A stretch of DNA of 64,000 nt from Aestuariirhabdus haliotis (lineage in GTDB: Bacteria; Pseudomonadota; Gammaproteobacteria; Pseudomonadales; Aestuariirhabdaceae): assembly GCF_023509475.1 (NCBI RefSeq), contig NZ_JAKSDZ010000009.1:1-64000 (forward strand), given 5' to 3'. How positions within the stretch are numbered: position 1 is the stretch's first letter; every line of letters begins with the position of its first letter. Below are positions 6,606-15,613 of the stretch, one piece after another. Below the pieces are notes generated by a model, which saw only the letters and a program-made list of their open reading frames with translations, did not search any database and had not been told where the DNA came from. A program made the translations under genes and the position numbers.

Positions 6606-9566
6606 ATGGAATTGGATATTTTGCAGCAACAGCATCCATTAATCGTGGAGATCGTCGGCCATCAATGGCAAGCATTTCAGGAATCCCGTGAAGCTCGGGA
6701 TGATTGCCTGAAGCAACTGGGCCAAAACCTGCAAGAAAGTGATCGTTTTGCTGCCGAGTTAGTGCGCTGTTGGGGGGGCAGTGATTATGTTGCTGAACTT
6801 TGCCGCAGGCGTCCCGAACTTTTGTTGGAGTTGATGCAAAGTGGCGATCTGCAGCGCTCCTACAGTGAAACAGAACATCGAACCAAACTCGATACGCTGT
6901 TGCAATCGGTCACCACCGAAGATGAGTTGGGTCTTCAGCTGCGACGTTTTCGTCAACGAGAGCAGCTGCGTATTATCTGGCGCGATTTGAATCGGTTGGC
7001 GGATGTGGTCGAAACCACGGCCGATTTATCGGCCATGGCCGATGCTGCAATCGATGGGGCCTATGTCTGGTTGTATGAGAGTTGTACTCCGTCCTGGGGC
7101 GTGCCGATGGGAGCCGATGCCGATGAGCCGCCCTGGCCGCAGCATCTTATTGTGTTGGGAATGGGTAAGCTGGGCGCCTGTGAACTGAACCTTTCTTCGG
7201 ATATCGATCTTATTTTTGCCTATCCCAATCAGGGAGAAACCCAGGGAGGGCGTCGCTCCCTGACCAATCAGGAGTTCTTTATTCGACTGGGCCAAAAACT
7301 GATTAAAGCCCTGGATGCTTTGACGGTGGAGGGTTTTGTCTTTCGCGTGGATATGCGTCTGCGCCCATACGGGCAGAGCGGGGCGCTGGTGCTGAGCTTC
7401 GATGCCATGGAGCAGTATTATCAGGATCAGGGGCGTGACTGGGAGCGTTACGCCATGATCAAGGCCCGAGTCGTGGCTGGGGATCGAGAGCGTGGTTCGG
7501 AGCTGTTGGCTATGCTGAAGCCCTTTGTGTATCGCCGTTATATCGATTTTAGCGCCGTGGATGCCCTGCGTGATATGAAACGCATGATACAGACCGAGGT
7601 AAAGCGCAAGGGTATGCAAGAGAACGTCAAATTGGGGGCTGGCGGCATTCGCGAAATAGAATTTATTGGCCAGGCGTTCCAGTTGATCCATGGCGGTCGC
7701 GAACGCGCCCTGCAGCAACGGCCGATCATGGGTGTCCTGCGCGTATTGAAAGAGAAGGATTATTTGCCCGAGGAAGCGGTCGAACAACTGGTTGAAGCTT
7801 ACCGTTTTTTGCGCAATGTCGAGCACGCACTGCAAGCCCTGGACGACAAACAAACACAGAATCTACCTGAAGAGGATTCGGCCCGTTTGCGCCTGGCGCT
7901 AACCATGGGATTTGATACCTGGGAACAGCTGCAGCTGGCGTTGGCCGAGCACCGGGAATTTGTGCAAAAACAGTTTGATGAGGTGGTTGCCGATCCTTCT
8001 GAGCAGCCAGAAACAGAATCGGATAGTGAAACATGGTCGCTTTTGTGGTCGCGAGAATTATCGGATGAAGATGCCCTGGACCTGTTTGTGCAGGCCGGTT
8101 ATGCACTGCCCAAAGAAGCGCTGTCGAGGTTGGAAAGCCTGAGAGATGGTCGGGCGCTACAATCGGTTCAGCGCCAGGGTCGAGAGCGTATTGATCTGTT
8201 TATGCCCATGCTGCTGTCGCAACTGTCCGCATTGGTAGAACCCGATGAGGCGTTGCAGCGATTTTTACCCCTGGTCGAGTCGGTTATGCGTCGAACGGCG
8301 TATCTCGTATTGTTAATGGAAAATCGCAGCGCCCTCGAGCAGCTGTTCAAGTTGTGTGTAGCCAGCCCATGGATCGCTGAGCGTATTGCGCGTCACCCCA
8401 TGTTGTTGGACGAATTTCTGGATGTGGACTCGTTGTTTGCTCCGCCGGGCAGGGCGCAACTGGCGGACGAATTGCGCCAGCAAATGGTTCGCATTCCGGC
8501 CGATGATCTGGAGCAGCAAATGGAGGCTCTGCGTTATTTTAAAACCTCTCATGTGCTTCGAGTCGCCGCAGCGGAAATAGCCGGTACTTTGCCGCTAATG
8601 AAAGTCAGCGATTATTTGACCTGGATTGCCGAGGTGGTGGTGTGCGAGGTGGTCGAAATCGCCTGGTCTAATATGGTGGCGCGCTATGGTCAGCCTCAGT
8701 CGGCTGCCGGAGAGCCTGCGCCTCGCGATTTCATCGTAATAGGTTACGGCAAGGTTGGGGGTATTGAACTCGGTTATGGCTCCGATCTTGATCTGGTGTT
8801 TGTGCACGGAGTGGAAGGGCAGCAAGGTACCGATGGCGAGCGTAGCATCGATAACCAGACTTTTTTTGTACGCCTCGGTCAGCGCATCATCCATATTCTC
8901 AATACACAGACCGCATCTGGCCAGCTCTATGAAGTGGATATGCGCTTGCGTCCTTCGGGTGCTTCCGGGCTATTGGTTGGCTCGCTAGAGGCGTTCGCCA
9001 AGTATCAGCAAAACGATGCCTGGACCTGGGAGCATCAGGCGTTGTGTCGCGCTCGAGTGATCGCAGGAAGCGATGCCCTGACGGAACGTTTCAAGGCAGT
9101 ACGGGGTGAAGTGCTTTCGAGTGCTCGAGGCAAAGATGAGCTGCGCAGCGAAGTGGTCGCCATGCGGCAAAAGATGCGTGACAATCTGGGTACGCCGGAA
9201 ACCTCGGCGGGTGCCAGTGAGGGTAGTTGGCAAGCGGATGCCCAATTTCATCTGAAACAGGACCATGGTGGTATCGTTGATATCGAATTTATGGTGCAAT
9301 ATGGCGTTTTAGCCTGGTCGCAGCAATACCCTGAGCTGCTTGAGTACACTGACAATATTCGGGTGCTGGACTCGCTGGAGGCAACCAGCTTTATTTCCAG
9401 TGATGATGCAGATCTGCTTCGGGAAGCTTATAAAGCTTATCGTGCGGCAGCCCACCGGTTGGCTCTGCAAAACTGCAAAGGAGTTGTCAGTGGTGATGCT
9501 TTTCACGAGTACCGGCGAGGCGTAATGGGTATCTGGCAGCGTATTATGCTGGACGCGGATAATTAG
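6606..9566 (+). CDS. glnE: Bifunctional glutamine synthetase adenylyltransferase/deadenylylase
   Basis: Adds AMP to, and removes it from, glutamine synthetase in response to PII, setting nitrogen assimilation. At 986 residues it is slightly longer than the E. coli enzyme (about 946). Two nucleotidyltransferase folds are visible: the deadenylylating N-terminal one (GMGKLG 185-190, SSDIDLIF near 197-204) and the adenylylating C-terminal one (GYGKVGG, then GYGSDLDLVF near 723-732). Both Asp-x-Asp pairs are intact. AAAAAGGGAAAGG precedes the ATG. ilvE follows 55 bases later. Confidence 0.96.
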   Translation: MELDILQQQHPLIVEIVGHQWQAFQESREARDDCLKQLGQNLQESDRFAAELVRCWGGSDYVAELCRRRPELLLELMQSGDLQRSYSETEHRTKLDTLLQSVTTEDELGLQLRRFRQREQLRIIWRDLNRLADVVETTADLSAMADAAIDGAYVWLYESCTPSWGVPMGADADEPPWPQHLIVLGMGKLGACELNLSSDIDLIFAYPNQGETQGGRRSLTNQEFFIRLGQKLIKALDALTVEGFVFRVDMRLRPYGQSGALVLSFDAMEQYYQDQGRDWERYAMIKARVVAGDRERGSELLAMLKPFVYRRYIDFSAVDALRDMKRMIQTEVKRKGMQENVKLGAGGIREIEFIGQAFQLIHGGRERALQQRPIMGVLRVLKEKDYLPEEAVEQLVEAYRFLRNVEHALQALDDKQTQNLPEEDSARLRLALTMGFDTWEQLQLALAEHREFVQKQFDEVVADPSEQPETESDSETWSLLWSRELSDEDALDLFVQAGYALPKEALSRLESLRDGRALQSVQRQGRERIDLFMPMLLSQLSALVEPDEALQRFLPLVESVMRRTAYLVLLMENRSALEQLFKLCVASPWIAERIARHPMLLDEFLDVDSLFAPPGRAQLADELRQQMVRIPADDLEQQMEALRYFKTSHVLRVAAAEIAGTLPLMKVSDYLTWIAEVVVCEVVEIAWSNMVARYGQPQSAAGEPAPRDFIVIGYGKVGGIELGYGSDLDLVFVHGVEGQQGTDGERSIDNQTFFVRLGQRIIHILNTQTASGQLYEVDMRLRPSGASGLLVGSLEAFAKYQQNDAWTWEHQALCRARVIAGSDALTERFKAVRGEVLSSARGKDELRSEVVAMRQKMRDNLGTPETSAGASEGSWQADAQFHLKQDHGGIVDIEFMVQYGVLAWSQQYPELLEYTDNIRVLDSLEATSFISSDDADLLREAYKAYRAAAHRLALQNCKGVVSGDAFHEYRRGVMGIWQRIMLDADN

Positions 9567-9621
9567 AACCTGGGCTGGTACCAGGTCGAACAGACTGAAT
9601 TTACGTTAGGAGAGTGACTCA

Positions 9622-10548
9622 ATGTCGATGGCTGACAGAGATGGTGTGATCTGGTTCGATGGCGAGATGGTACCTTGGCGCGAAGCCAAAACCCACGTAC
9701 TGACCCATACCCTGCATTACGGTCTGGGAGTGTTTGAAGGGGTCAGGGCATATGCTACCGAGAAGGGTGCCAGTATCTTCCGTCTTAAGGAACATACGGA
9801 TCGCTTGTTCCAAAGTGCTCACATCCTCAATATGAAGATCCCCTTTGATAAGGAAACCATCAATGAGGCACAGCTGGCTGTGGTGCGCGAAAACAATCTC
9901 GATCACGCCTACCTGCGTCCGATGTGTTTCTATGGTTCGGAAGGCATGGGGTTGCGAGCTGATAATTTAAAGACTCATTGCATTGTTGCTGCCTGGGAAT
10001 GGCCGTCTTATATGTCGCCGGAGGCCAAGGAGCAGGGGATCAAGATTCGCACCTCCTCTTACACCCGTCACCATGTCAATATCACCATGTGCAAGGCCAA
10101 GGCCAACGGCAACTACATCAACTCAATGTTGGCGCTCAAAGAAGCCCTGGATGCTGGCTGTGAAGAAGCCCTGTTGTTGGATAACGAAGGTTATGTTGCC
10201 GAGGGTAGCGGGGAAAATATCTTTATTGTCAAAAACGGCATTATTCACACCCCTGAATTGACCTCCTGCCTGGCGGGTATTACCCGGGATACGATTTTTC
10301 AGTTGGCTGAAGAGTTTGGTTACAGTATTCGCGAGCGTCGCATTACCCGCGATGAAGTCTATGTGGCCGACGAGGCATTCTTCACCGGTACCGCCGCCGA
10401 AGTGTTGCCCATTCGTGAGCACGATGGTCGCGTGATTGGTACCGGGCGTCGTGGACCCATTACGGAAAAGCTGCAAACAGCCTACTTTGATCAGGTGACG
10501 GGCAAACGCAGCCAGCACCCTGAATGGCTGTCACCGGTCGCTGGCTAG
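9622..10548 (+). CDS. ilvE: Branched-chain amino acid aminotransferase
   Basis: PLP-dependent last step of Leu, Ile and Val synthesis (fold type IV). The 308 residues match the family length. The expected PLP lysine is K160 in AKANGNYINS. The substrate loop YVAEGSGENIF and the FFTGTAAEVLPI segment are typical. AGGAG lies 9 bases before ATG 9622; a second in-frame ATG at 9628 is less well placed. An 18-base GC hairpin separates it from waaF. Confidence 0.95.
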   Translation: MSMADRDGVIWFDGEMVPWREAKTHVLTHTLHYGLGVFEGVRAYATEKGASIFRLKEHTDRLFQSAHILNMKIPFDKETINEAQLAVVRENNLDHAYLRPMCFYGSEGMGLRADNLKTHCIVAAWEWPSYMSPEAKEQGIKIRTSSYTRHHVNITMCKAKANGNYINSMLALKEALDAGCEEALLLDNEGYVAEGSGENIFIVKNGIIHTPELTSCLAGITRDTIFQLAEEFGYSIRERRITRDEVYVADEAFFTGTAAEVLPIREHDGRVIGTGRRGPITEKLQTAYFDQVTGKRSQHPEWLSPVAG

Positions 10549-10556
10549 GCATGATA

Positions 10557-10574
10557 GCGGGGGATTTCCCCCGC
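10557..10574 (+). other. GC-rich hairpin between ilvE and waaF
   Basis: A perfect 7-bp stem (GCGGGGG/CCCCCGC) with an ATTT loop starts 8 bases after the ilvE stop and ends 17 bases before waaF. No T-run follows, so it is not a standard terminator. It could protect an mRNA end or reduce read-through. Confidence 0.4.
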
Positions 10575-10591
10575 ACAGCGCGGAAATCTCT

Positions 10592-11650
10592 GTGAGTACA
10601 CAAGCCTTGAAGATTTTGGTGATCGGCCCCTCTTGGGTGGGCGATATGGTGATGGCGCAAACCCTGTTTATGGTGCTAGCCAAACAGCATCCAGGCTGTG
10701 CGATTGACGTCCTGGCACCTGCCTGGAGTCGCCCATTGTTGGAGCGTATGCCTGAGGTGCGGCGCGCTATCGATATGCCGTTGGGGCACGGCTCATTGCA
10801 ATTGGGGGTGCGGCGCCAGCTGGGTATATCCCTTCGAAGTGAAGCCTATGATTGGGCGATTACCCTGCCGAACTCGCTCAAGTCGGCATTGGTGGCTGCC
10901 TGGGCAAAAATACCGCGCCGAACCGGTTGGCGAGGCGAGATGCGCTACGGTCTGTTAAATGATTTGCGGGTGCTCGATAAAGCCCGCTATCCGCTAATGA
11001 TTGAACGCTTTATTGCCCTGGGTCTTGATTCTGATAAGCCGCTCCCCGCTCCCTTACCTTCACCTGGCCTGGAGATCGATCCCGAGCAGCGTCAGCAAGC
11101 CCTTCAGGCGCTGGGTCTGCAAACCACACGCCCGATTTTGGTGTTGTGCCCGGGGGCGGAGTTTGGTGAAGCCAAGCGCTGGCCCGAGCAGGCCTATGCG
11201 GAAGTGGCCCGGAAGAAATTGTCCGAGGGTTGGCAGGTATGGATCCTGGGTTCTGCTAAAGACACTGAAGGTGCCGAGCGAATTCGTCAGATGCTGCCTG
11301 CCGAGCTGCAGCTATACTGCGAGAACCTGGCTGGGAAAACCGTCTTGGCCCAAGCCGTTGATTTGATGTCTCTGGCCTCAGCGGTGGTCAGTAATGACTC
11401 CGGTTTGATGCATATTGCGGCGGCTTTGCATCGGCCATTGGTGGTTGTATATGGCTCCACCTCACCCGGATTTACCCCGCCCTTGAATGCCAATCATGAG
11501 GTTGTCTCTTTGGATTTGGATTGTAGTCCTTGTTTCAAGCGTGAATGCCCGTTAGGACATTCCAACTGCCTTAAGCAGTTACCGCCATCTCTGGTGCTAC
11601 AGGCGCTGGAGCGTCTTCCTATCGATGTTTCGGTAGAGGCCGGTTCATGA
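10592..11650 (+). CDS. waaF: ADP-heptose:LPS heptosyltransferase II
   Basis: GT9 enzyme adding the second L,D-heptose to the LPS inner core on the cytoplasmic face. The 352 residues include the N-terminal IGPSWVGDMVMAQ motif and, in the C-terminal half, LCPGAEFGEAKRWP and VVSNDSGLMHIAAALHRP, all typical of WaaF. The start is GTG (MSTQALKILVIGP) with only a weak ribosome site. The gene ends in a 4-base ATGA overlap with waaC, so the two are translationally coupled. Confidence 0.95.
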   Translation: MSTQALKILVIGPSWVGDMVMAQTLFMVLAKQHPGCAIDVLAPAWSRPLLERMPEVRRAIDMPLGHGSLQLGVRRQLGISLRSEAYDWAITLPNSLKSALVAAWAKIPRRTGWRGEMRYGLLNDLRVLDKARYPLMIERFIALGLDSDKPLPAPLPSPGLEIDPEQRQQALQALGLQTTRPILVLCPGAEFGEAKRWPEQAYAEVARKKLSEGWQVWILGSAKDTEGAERIRQMLPAELQLYCENLAGKTVLAQAVDLMSLASAVVSNDSGLMHIAAALHRPLVVVYGSTSPGFTPPLNANHEVVSLDLDCSPCFKRECPLGHSNCLKQLPPSLVLQALERLPIDVSVEAGS

Positions 11651-12669
11651 GGGTATTGCTGGTCAAGACCTCTTCTATGGGGGATGTGATTCATGCCTTG
11701 CCGGCATTGACTGATGCCGCCAAGGCCATCCCTGGCCTGACAGTGGATTGGGTGGTGGAGGAGGGCTTTGCGGAGCTGCCGAGCTGGCATCCGGTGGTGG
11801 ATCGGGTGATTCCAGTGGCCATTCGGCGCTGGCGCAAGAGTCTGTTGAAAAGTATTTTTTCGGGTGAAATCAAAGCATTTCGTGAAGAGCTCGGTCGCAC
11901 ACGCTATGACGTCGTGATCGACGCTCAGGGGCTGTTAAAAAGCGCCTGGATTGCGCGTCAAGCCCAGGGTGTTCGTTGTGGTCTGGATCGGTATTCGGCT
12001 CGTGAGCCGCTGGCGAGTTGGTTCTATCACAAGCGATTTACGGTAGCGCGCGAGCTGCATGCAGTTGAACGTATCAGGCAGCTGTTTGCTAACGCCCTCG
12101 ATTATCCGGTGCCCCAGGAAGTGGGTGACTATGGCATAAATCAGGATAGCTTTTTGCCAGAAATTGTGGCGCAAAAGGGCAATCCTTACGTGGTTTTTTT
12201 GCACGGAACCACACGTTATGACAAGCATTGGCCAGAACATTATTGGCAGACCCTGTGTGGCATGCTGGTGCACAGGGGGTATGAAGTACGGCTGCCCTGG
12301 GGTAATGAGCAGGAACGGCTTAGGGCGGAGGCGATCGCGCGTATTTCGCCTTCGGCCGAGGTGTTGCCCAAGCTGAATATTGCGGGCGTTGCCAGCCAGT
12401 TGTCCGGTGCCAGCGGCGTGGTTGCGGTCGATACCGGATTGGGGCATCTGTCGGCTGCGCTGTCGGTGCCAACGGTTTCTCTTTACGGCCCAACGTCTCC
12501 GGCATTGATCGGTGCCTATGGCGATTATCAGCAACATCTGTGTTCGGCCGACTACAGCGAAGTCCCCCCAAACGGCTCGGGCAAGGCGGTAGAGCCTGCT
12601 ATTTTTGCCCCGTTGCACCCTAAAATCGTCAAGACGACCCTGTTGAAACTGATGCAGGAAGCAAACTAA
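11647..12669 (+). CDS. waaC: ADP-heptose:LPS heptosyltransferase I
   Basis: GT9 enzyme adding the first heptose to Kdo. The 340 residues begin MRVLLVKTSSMGDVIHALPALTDA, the WaaC signature, and carry FLHGTTRYDKHWPEHYW and AVDTGLGHLSAAL in the nucleotide-sugar half. The ATG overlaps the waaF stop. Its position ahead of waaG and waaP matches the inner-core operon of Pseudomonas. Confidence 0.95.
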   Translation: MRVLLVKTSSMGDVIHALPALTDAAKAIPGLTVDWVVEEGFAELPSWHPVVDRVIPVAIRRWRKSLLKSIFSGEIKAFREELGRTRYDVVIDAQGLLKSAWIARQAQGVRCGLDRYSAREPLASWFYHKRFTVARELHAVERIRQLFANALDYPVPQEVGDYGINQDSFLPEIVAQKGNPYVVFLHGTTRYDKHWPEHYWQTLCGMLVHRGYEVRLPWGNEQERLRAEAIARISPSAEVLPKLNIAGVASQLSGASGVVAVDTGLGHLSAALSVPTVSLYGPTSPALIGAYGDYQQHLCSADYSEVPPNGSGKAVEPAIFAPLHPKIVKTTLLKLMQEAN

Positions 12670-12713
12670 GGTAGAATGGCCGCCCCCTGTTCGAGAGCAA
12701 GATAGCAAGCCCT

Positions 12714-13838
12714 ATGAAACTGGCCTTTGTGCTGTTCAAATATTTCCCTTATGGCGGCCTGCAGCGTGATTTTTTGCGCATCGCCAACGTCTGTCAGGAA
12801 CGTGGTCACAGCGTTCGAGTGTATACCATGGGCTGGCAGGGAGAATGCCCTGCGGACTTTGATGTCCGTATCCTGGGAGTCAAAGCATTGGCGGCCCATA
12901 AGCGCAATGAATCTTTTCATCGTCAGGTGATGCGCTCGTTAGCCGAGGAACCTGTCGATGCCGTGGTGGGTTTCAATAAGATGGCGGGACTTGATCTCTA
13001 CTACGCAGCTGACCCCTGTTACGAGGAGAAGGCGCAGACATTGCGCTCGGCCATCTATCGGCTTGGGGCGCGCTATCGCCATTTCTTTGAGGCCGAGAAA
13101 GCTGTTTTTTCTGCCACCAGTAAGACCGAAGTGCTGATGATTTCGGAACTGCAAAAGCCGTTTTTTCAGCAGCATTATGGGACTCAGGAAGAGCGCTTTC
13201 ACCTGTTACCGCCAGGCATCGCCAGAGACCGTTGCGCGCCGGCGGATGCCGATCGGATTCGCGCTGAATTCCGGACAGAATTTCAGCTGAGCGATAAGGA
13301 CCGTTTGTTGCTGATGGTCGGCTCGGGCTTCAAAACCAAGGGGCTGGACCGTGCTCTCTATGCTATGGCATCGCTACCCGAGACATTGCGGCAGCGAACC
13401 CGGTTTATGGTGATTGGGCAGGATAACTTTACCCCTTTTGTGCGCCTGGCCAGGCGCCTGAAGTTGGATGGGCAGGTGACCTTTATGCCTGGCCGTGATG
13501 ACATTCCCCGCTTTATGCTTGGCGCGGATTTATTGGTTCACCCGGCCTATAACGAAAATACGGGTACTGTGCTGCTGGAAGCTGTCGTGTCCGGACTGCC
13601 GGTATTGGTGACCGATGTTTGTGGCTATGCGCATTATGTTGAAAAGGCGGGTGCCGGGCAGCTGTTGGAATCGCCCTTCGAGCAGGCCGATATGGGGCAA
13701 AAGCTGGAAACCATGTTGACCTCGCCCCAACGTGATAATTGGAAACGAAACGCCCTTCGGTTTTCCGAGCAGGCTGATATATTCAGCATGCCGGAACGTG
13801 CCGCTGAGATAATTGAACGTGTCGGGGGGTGTCAGTGA
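12714..13838 (+). CDS. waaG: LPS core glycosyltransferase WaaG (GT4)
   Basis: Retaining GT-B transferase that adds the first outer-core hexose to heptose II. The 374 residues start MKLAFVLFKYFPYGGLQRD, with the usual glycine loop, and carry the EX7E-type motif in HPAYNENTGTVLLEAVVSG. The 44 bases before it hold TAGAAT (12672-12677), which could be a -10 box but has no fitting -35. It overlaps waaP by 4 or 10 bases depending on the start chosen there. Confidence 0.93.
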   Translation: MKLAFVLFKYFPYGGLQRDFLRIANVCQERGHSVRVYTMGWQGECPADFDVRILGVKALAAHKRNESFHRQVMRSLAEEPVDAVVGFNKMAGLDLYYAADPCYEEKAQTLRSAIYRLGARYRHFFEAEKAVFSATSKTEVLMISELQKPFFQQHYGTQEERFHLLPPGIARDRCAPADADRIRAEFRTEFQLSDKDRLLLMVGSGFKTKGLDRALYAMASLPETLRQRTRFMVIGQDNFTPFVRLARRLKLDGQVTFMPGRDDIPRFMLGADLLVHPAYNENTGTVLLEAVVSGLPVLVTDVCGYAHYVEKAGAGQLLESPFEQADMGQKLETMLTSPQRDNWKRNALRFSEQADIFSMPERAAEIIERVGGCQ

Positions 13839-14653
13839 CCCTTTATTTGCGTGAGGATTTTGCCAGGCAGTGGAAAGGAAGCGACCCTTTTGAACGGGTT
13901 GAGCAACTTCAAGGTGAGGTGTTTAGAGAGCTTGAAGCGCGCCGCACACTGCGTTTTGAATTCCAGGGCAGATCCTTTTTCGCCAAGATTCATCGGGGTG
14001 TGGGTTGGTGGGAGATTATAGAAAATGTGCTTCGCTTGCGCGCACCGGTGCTTGGTGCAAGCAATGAATGGCAGGCCATTAAACGGTTGGAAACGATCGG
14101 CGTCGACACGATGACGGCCGTGGCTTACGGTAAGCGAGGGAGCAACCCGGCCCGACAGCACTCCTTTATCATCACTGAGGATCTGATCGATACCATCAGC
14201 CTGGAAGATTTTTGTCGCGATTGGCCGAAGCAGCCTCCCAAGCTGGCGTTGAAGTGGGCCTTGATTGATCGTGTTGCCTGGATAGCGAGGCAGTTGCATG
14301 AGCATGGTATCAATCACCGGGACTTTTATATTTGCCATTTTCTGCTCGATATCTCGGCGGGTGTCGAGCAGTTGGATCCGAATCAATTGAAGCTGTCGCT
14401 GATCGACCTGCACCGAGCCCAGCTTCGCTCCACAACACCCGATCGTTGGGTGGAGAAAGATCTGGCCGCGCTCTATTTTTCTGCCATGGAAATTGGTCTG
14501 ACACGGCGGGATCTGTTGCGTTTTGTGCGAGCCTACTGTGCGTGTGATCTGCGTCAGGCTCTGGCGGATCGGGCCAGCCTGTGGGCGCGATTGCGGCGCA
14601 AGGCTGACAAGCTGATGGCACGATTTCAGCGCAAAGGTGATCAAATTCGATGA
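13835..14653 (+). CDS. waaP: LPS core heptose(I) kinase WaaP
   Basis: Phosphorylates heptose I of the inner core, important for outer-membrane integrity. Start taken at GTG 13835, which overlaps the waaG stop as GTGA and lies 5 bases after GGGGGG; GTG 13829 would add two residues. It has a protein-kinase-like fold: FFAKIHR with Lys51, the catalytic loop NHRDFYICHF with Asp163, and the metal-binding LSLIDLHRAQ with Asp191. The 272 residues match the Pseudomonas protein. It ends in an ATGA overlap with the next kinase gene. Confidence 0.93.
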   Translation: MTLYLREDFARQWKGSDPFERVEQLQGEVFRELEARRTLRFEFQGRSFFAKIHRGVGWWEIIENVLRLRAPVLGASNEWQAIKRLETIGVDTMTAVAYGKRGSNPARQHSFIITEDLIDTISLEDFCRDWPKQPPKLALKWALIDRVAWIARQLHEHGINHRDFYICHFLLDISAGVEQLDPNQLKLSLIDLHRAQLRSTTPDRWVEKDLAALYFSAMEIGLTRRDLLRFVRAYCACDLRQALADRASLWARLRRKADKLMARFQRKGDQIR

Positions 14654-15399
14654 CGACTGAATGGACCATAACCAAAGCCTATCAAGGTACGGATGCGGCT
14701 GAGGTATTTGCGTCGCTGGATGATGTGTTTGAGCTTGAGGGCGAAGTAGTGGCGGCCGATGACGAAAGCGCCACGTTTCCCTATCGTGTGGGCTCCAAAC
14801 GTTATTACGTCAAGCGTTACCATAAGACCAAGGAGTTTCGCAGCTATCTGGGTATGAGCCGTATCGTGACGGAGTGGCGCAATCAGCAGAAATTTCTGCG
14901 TTGGGGGTTGCCTGCTGCACGCGTTGTGGCCTATGGGCAGGAGCGCTTTTTGAGCAAAACCCGGCGGGGCGTGCTGATTACCGAAGCGCTGGAAAATACG
15001 TGCGATCTGGCGCAGATGGCTGACCAAGACTCGCCGTTGCTGAAAGATCGGGCTTGGGTTCGGGGGATGCTTAAGCGGCTGGCCGAGGTTACCCGCGATC
15101 TGCACTCACATCGTTTTGCCCATAATGACCTTAAATGGCGCAATATCCTGGTTACACAGTCTAGGGATGATCCTGAGGTCTACCTGATTGATTGCCCAGC
15201 AGGGCGGAGCTGGATCTGGCCCTTTCTGGAATATCGAATTATCAAGGATCTGGCCTGTCTGGATAAGGTTGCAAAATATCAGTTCAGTCGTACCCAGCGA
15301 CTGGCATTTTACTTTCACTACAGTGGCCATAGTCGACTGTCATGTAAGGATAAGCGGCGCATTCGCAAGGTGTTGGGGTTCTTTACTGGCCGAGAGTGA
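14650..15399 (+). CDS. Second LPS core kinase (InaA/WapP-like)
   Basis: A 249-residue kinase-like protein of the InaA/Kdo-kinase superfamily. It has YYVKRYHK (candidate ATP lysine), the catalytic loop HNDLKWRNIL with Asp160 and Asn165, and YLIDCPAG with Asp181 in place of the DFG. Coupled to waaP by a 4-base overlap, it probably phosphorylates another core heptose, as do the kinases following waaP in Pseudomonas. That cluster has several such genes in a row; only one is here. Confidence 0.82.
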   Translation: MTTEWTITKAYQGTDAAEVFASLDDVFELEGEVVAADDESATFPYRVGSKRYYVKRYHKTKEFRSYLGMSRIVTEWRNQQKFLRWGLPAARVVAYGQERFLSKTRRGVLITEALENTCDLAQMADQDSPLLKDRAWVRGMLKRLAEVTRDLHSHRFAHNDLKWRNILVTQSRDDPEVYLIDCPAGRSWIWPFLEYRIIKDLACLDKVAKYQFSRTQRLAFYFHYSGHSRLSCKDKRRIRKVLGFFTGRE

Positions 15400-15439
15400 T
15401 GCTTCTGTTCGATCTGGATCAATGGTTGTGACGATCGTT

Positions 15440-15469
15440 TTGTGCGCAGTGGGGCGAATGGCCTATAAT
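15440..15469 (+). promoter_or_regulatory. Candidate sigma-70 promoter for the carbamoyltransferase gene
   Basis: TTGTGC (15440-15445) and a perfect TATAAT (15464-15469) are separated by 18 bases, about 145 bases before the GTG start. It lies in the 214-base gap after the core-kinase gene, the first real break in the waa operon. No other signal is evident in this gap. Confidence 0.5.
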
Positions 15470-15613
15470 GCGCAGCAATCTGTTTTGGGCTAGAACGGAA
15501 TGACCAACCATCCGTGCCGTCCTGGTGTATTGATCCGTCGAGCTAACCCTCGCGGTGTTTATCTGCTTTCAAAGTTACCGGCGCGATAGCGTCCTAGAGA
15601 TGAGGTTTATAAC

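Noticed and set aside
7026-7853. 275-codon minus-strand open frame inside glnE
   Set aside because: Shadow of glnE; no start signal or recognisable motif.
12643-12677. Promoter before waaG (TTGAAA and TAGAAT)
   Set aside because: The 23-base spacer is too long; waaG is more likely transcribed with waaF-waaC.
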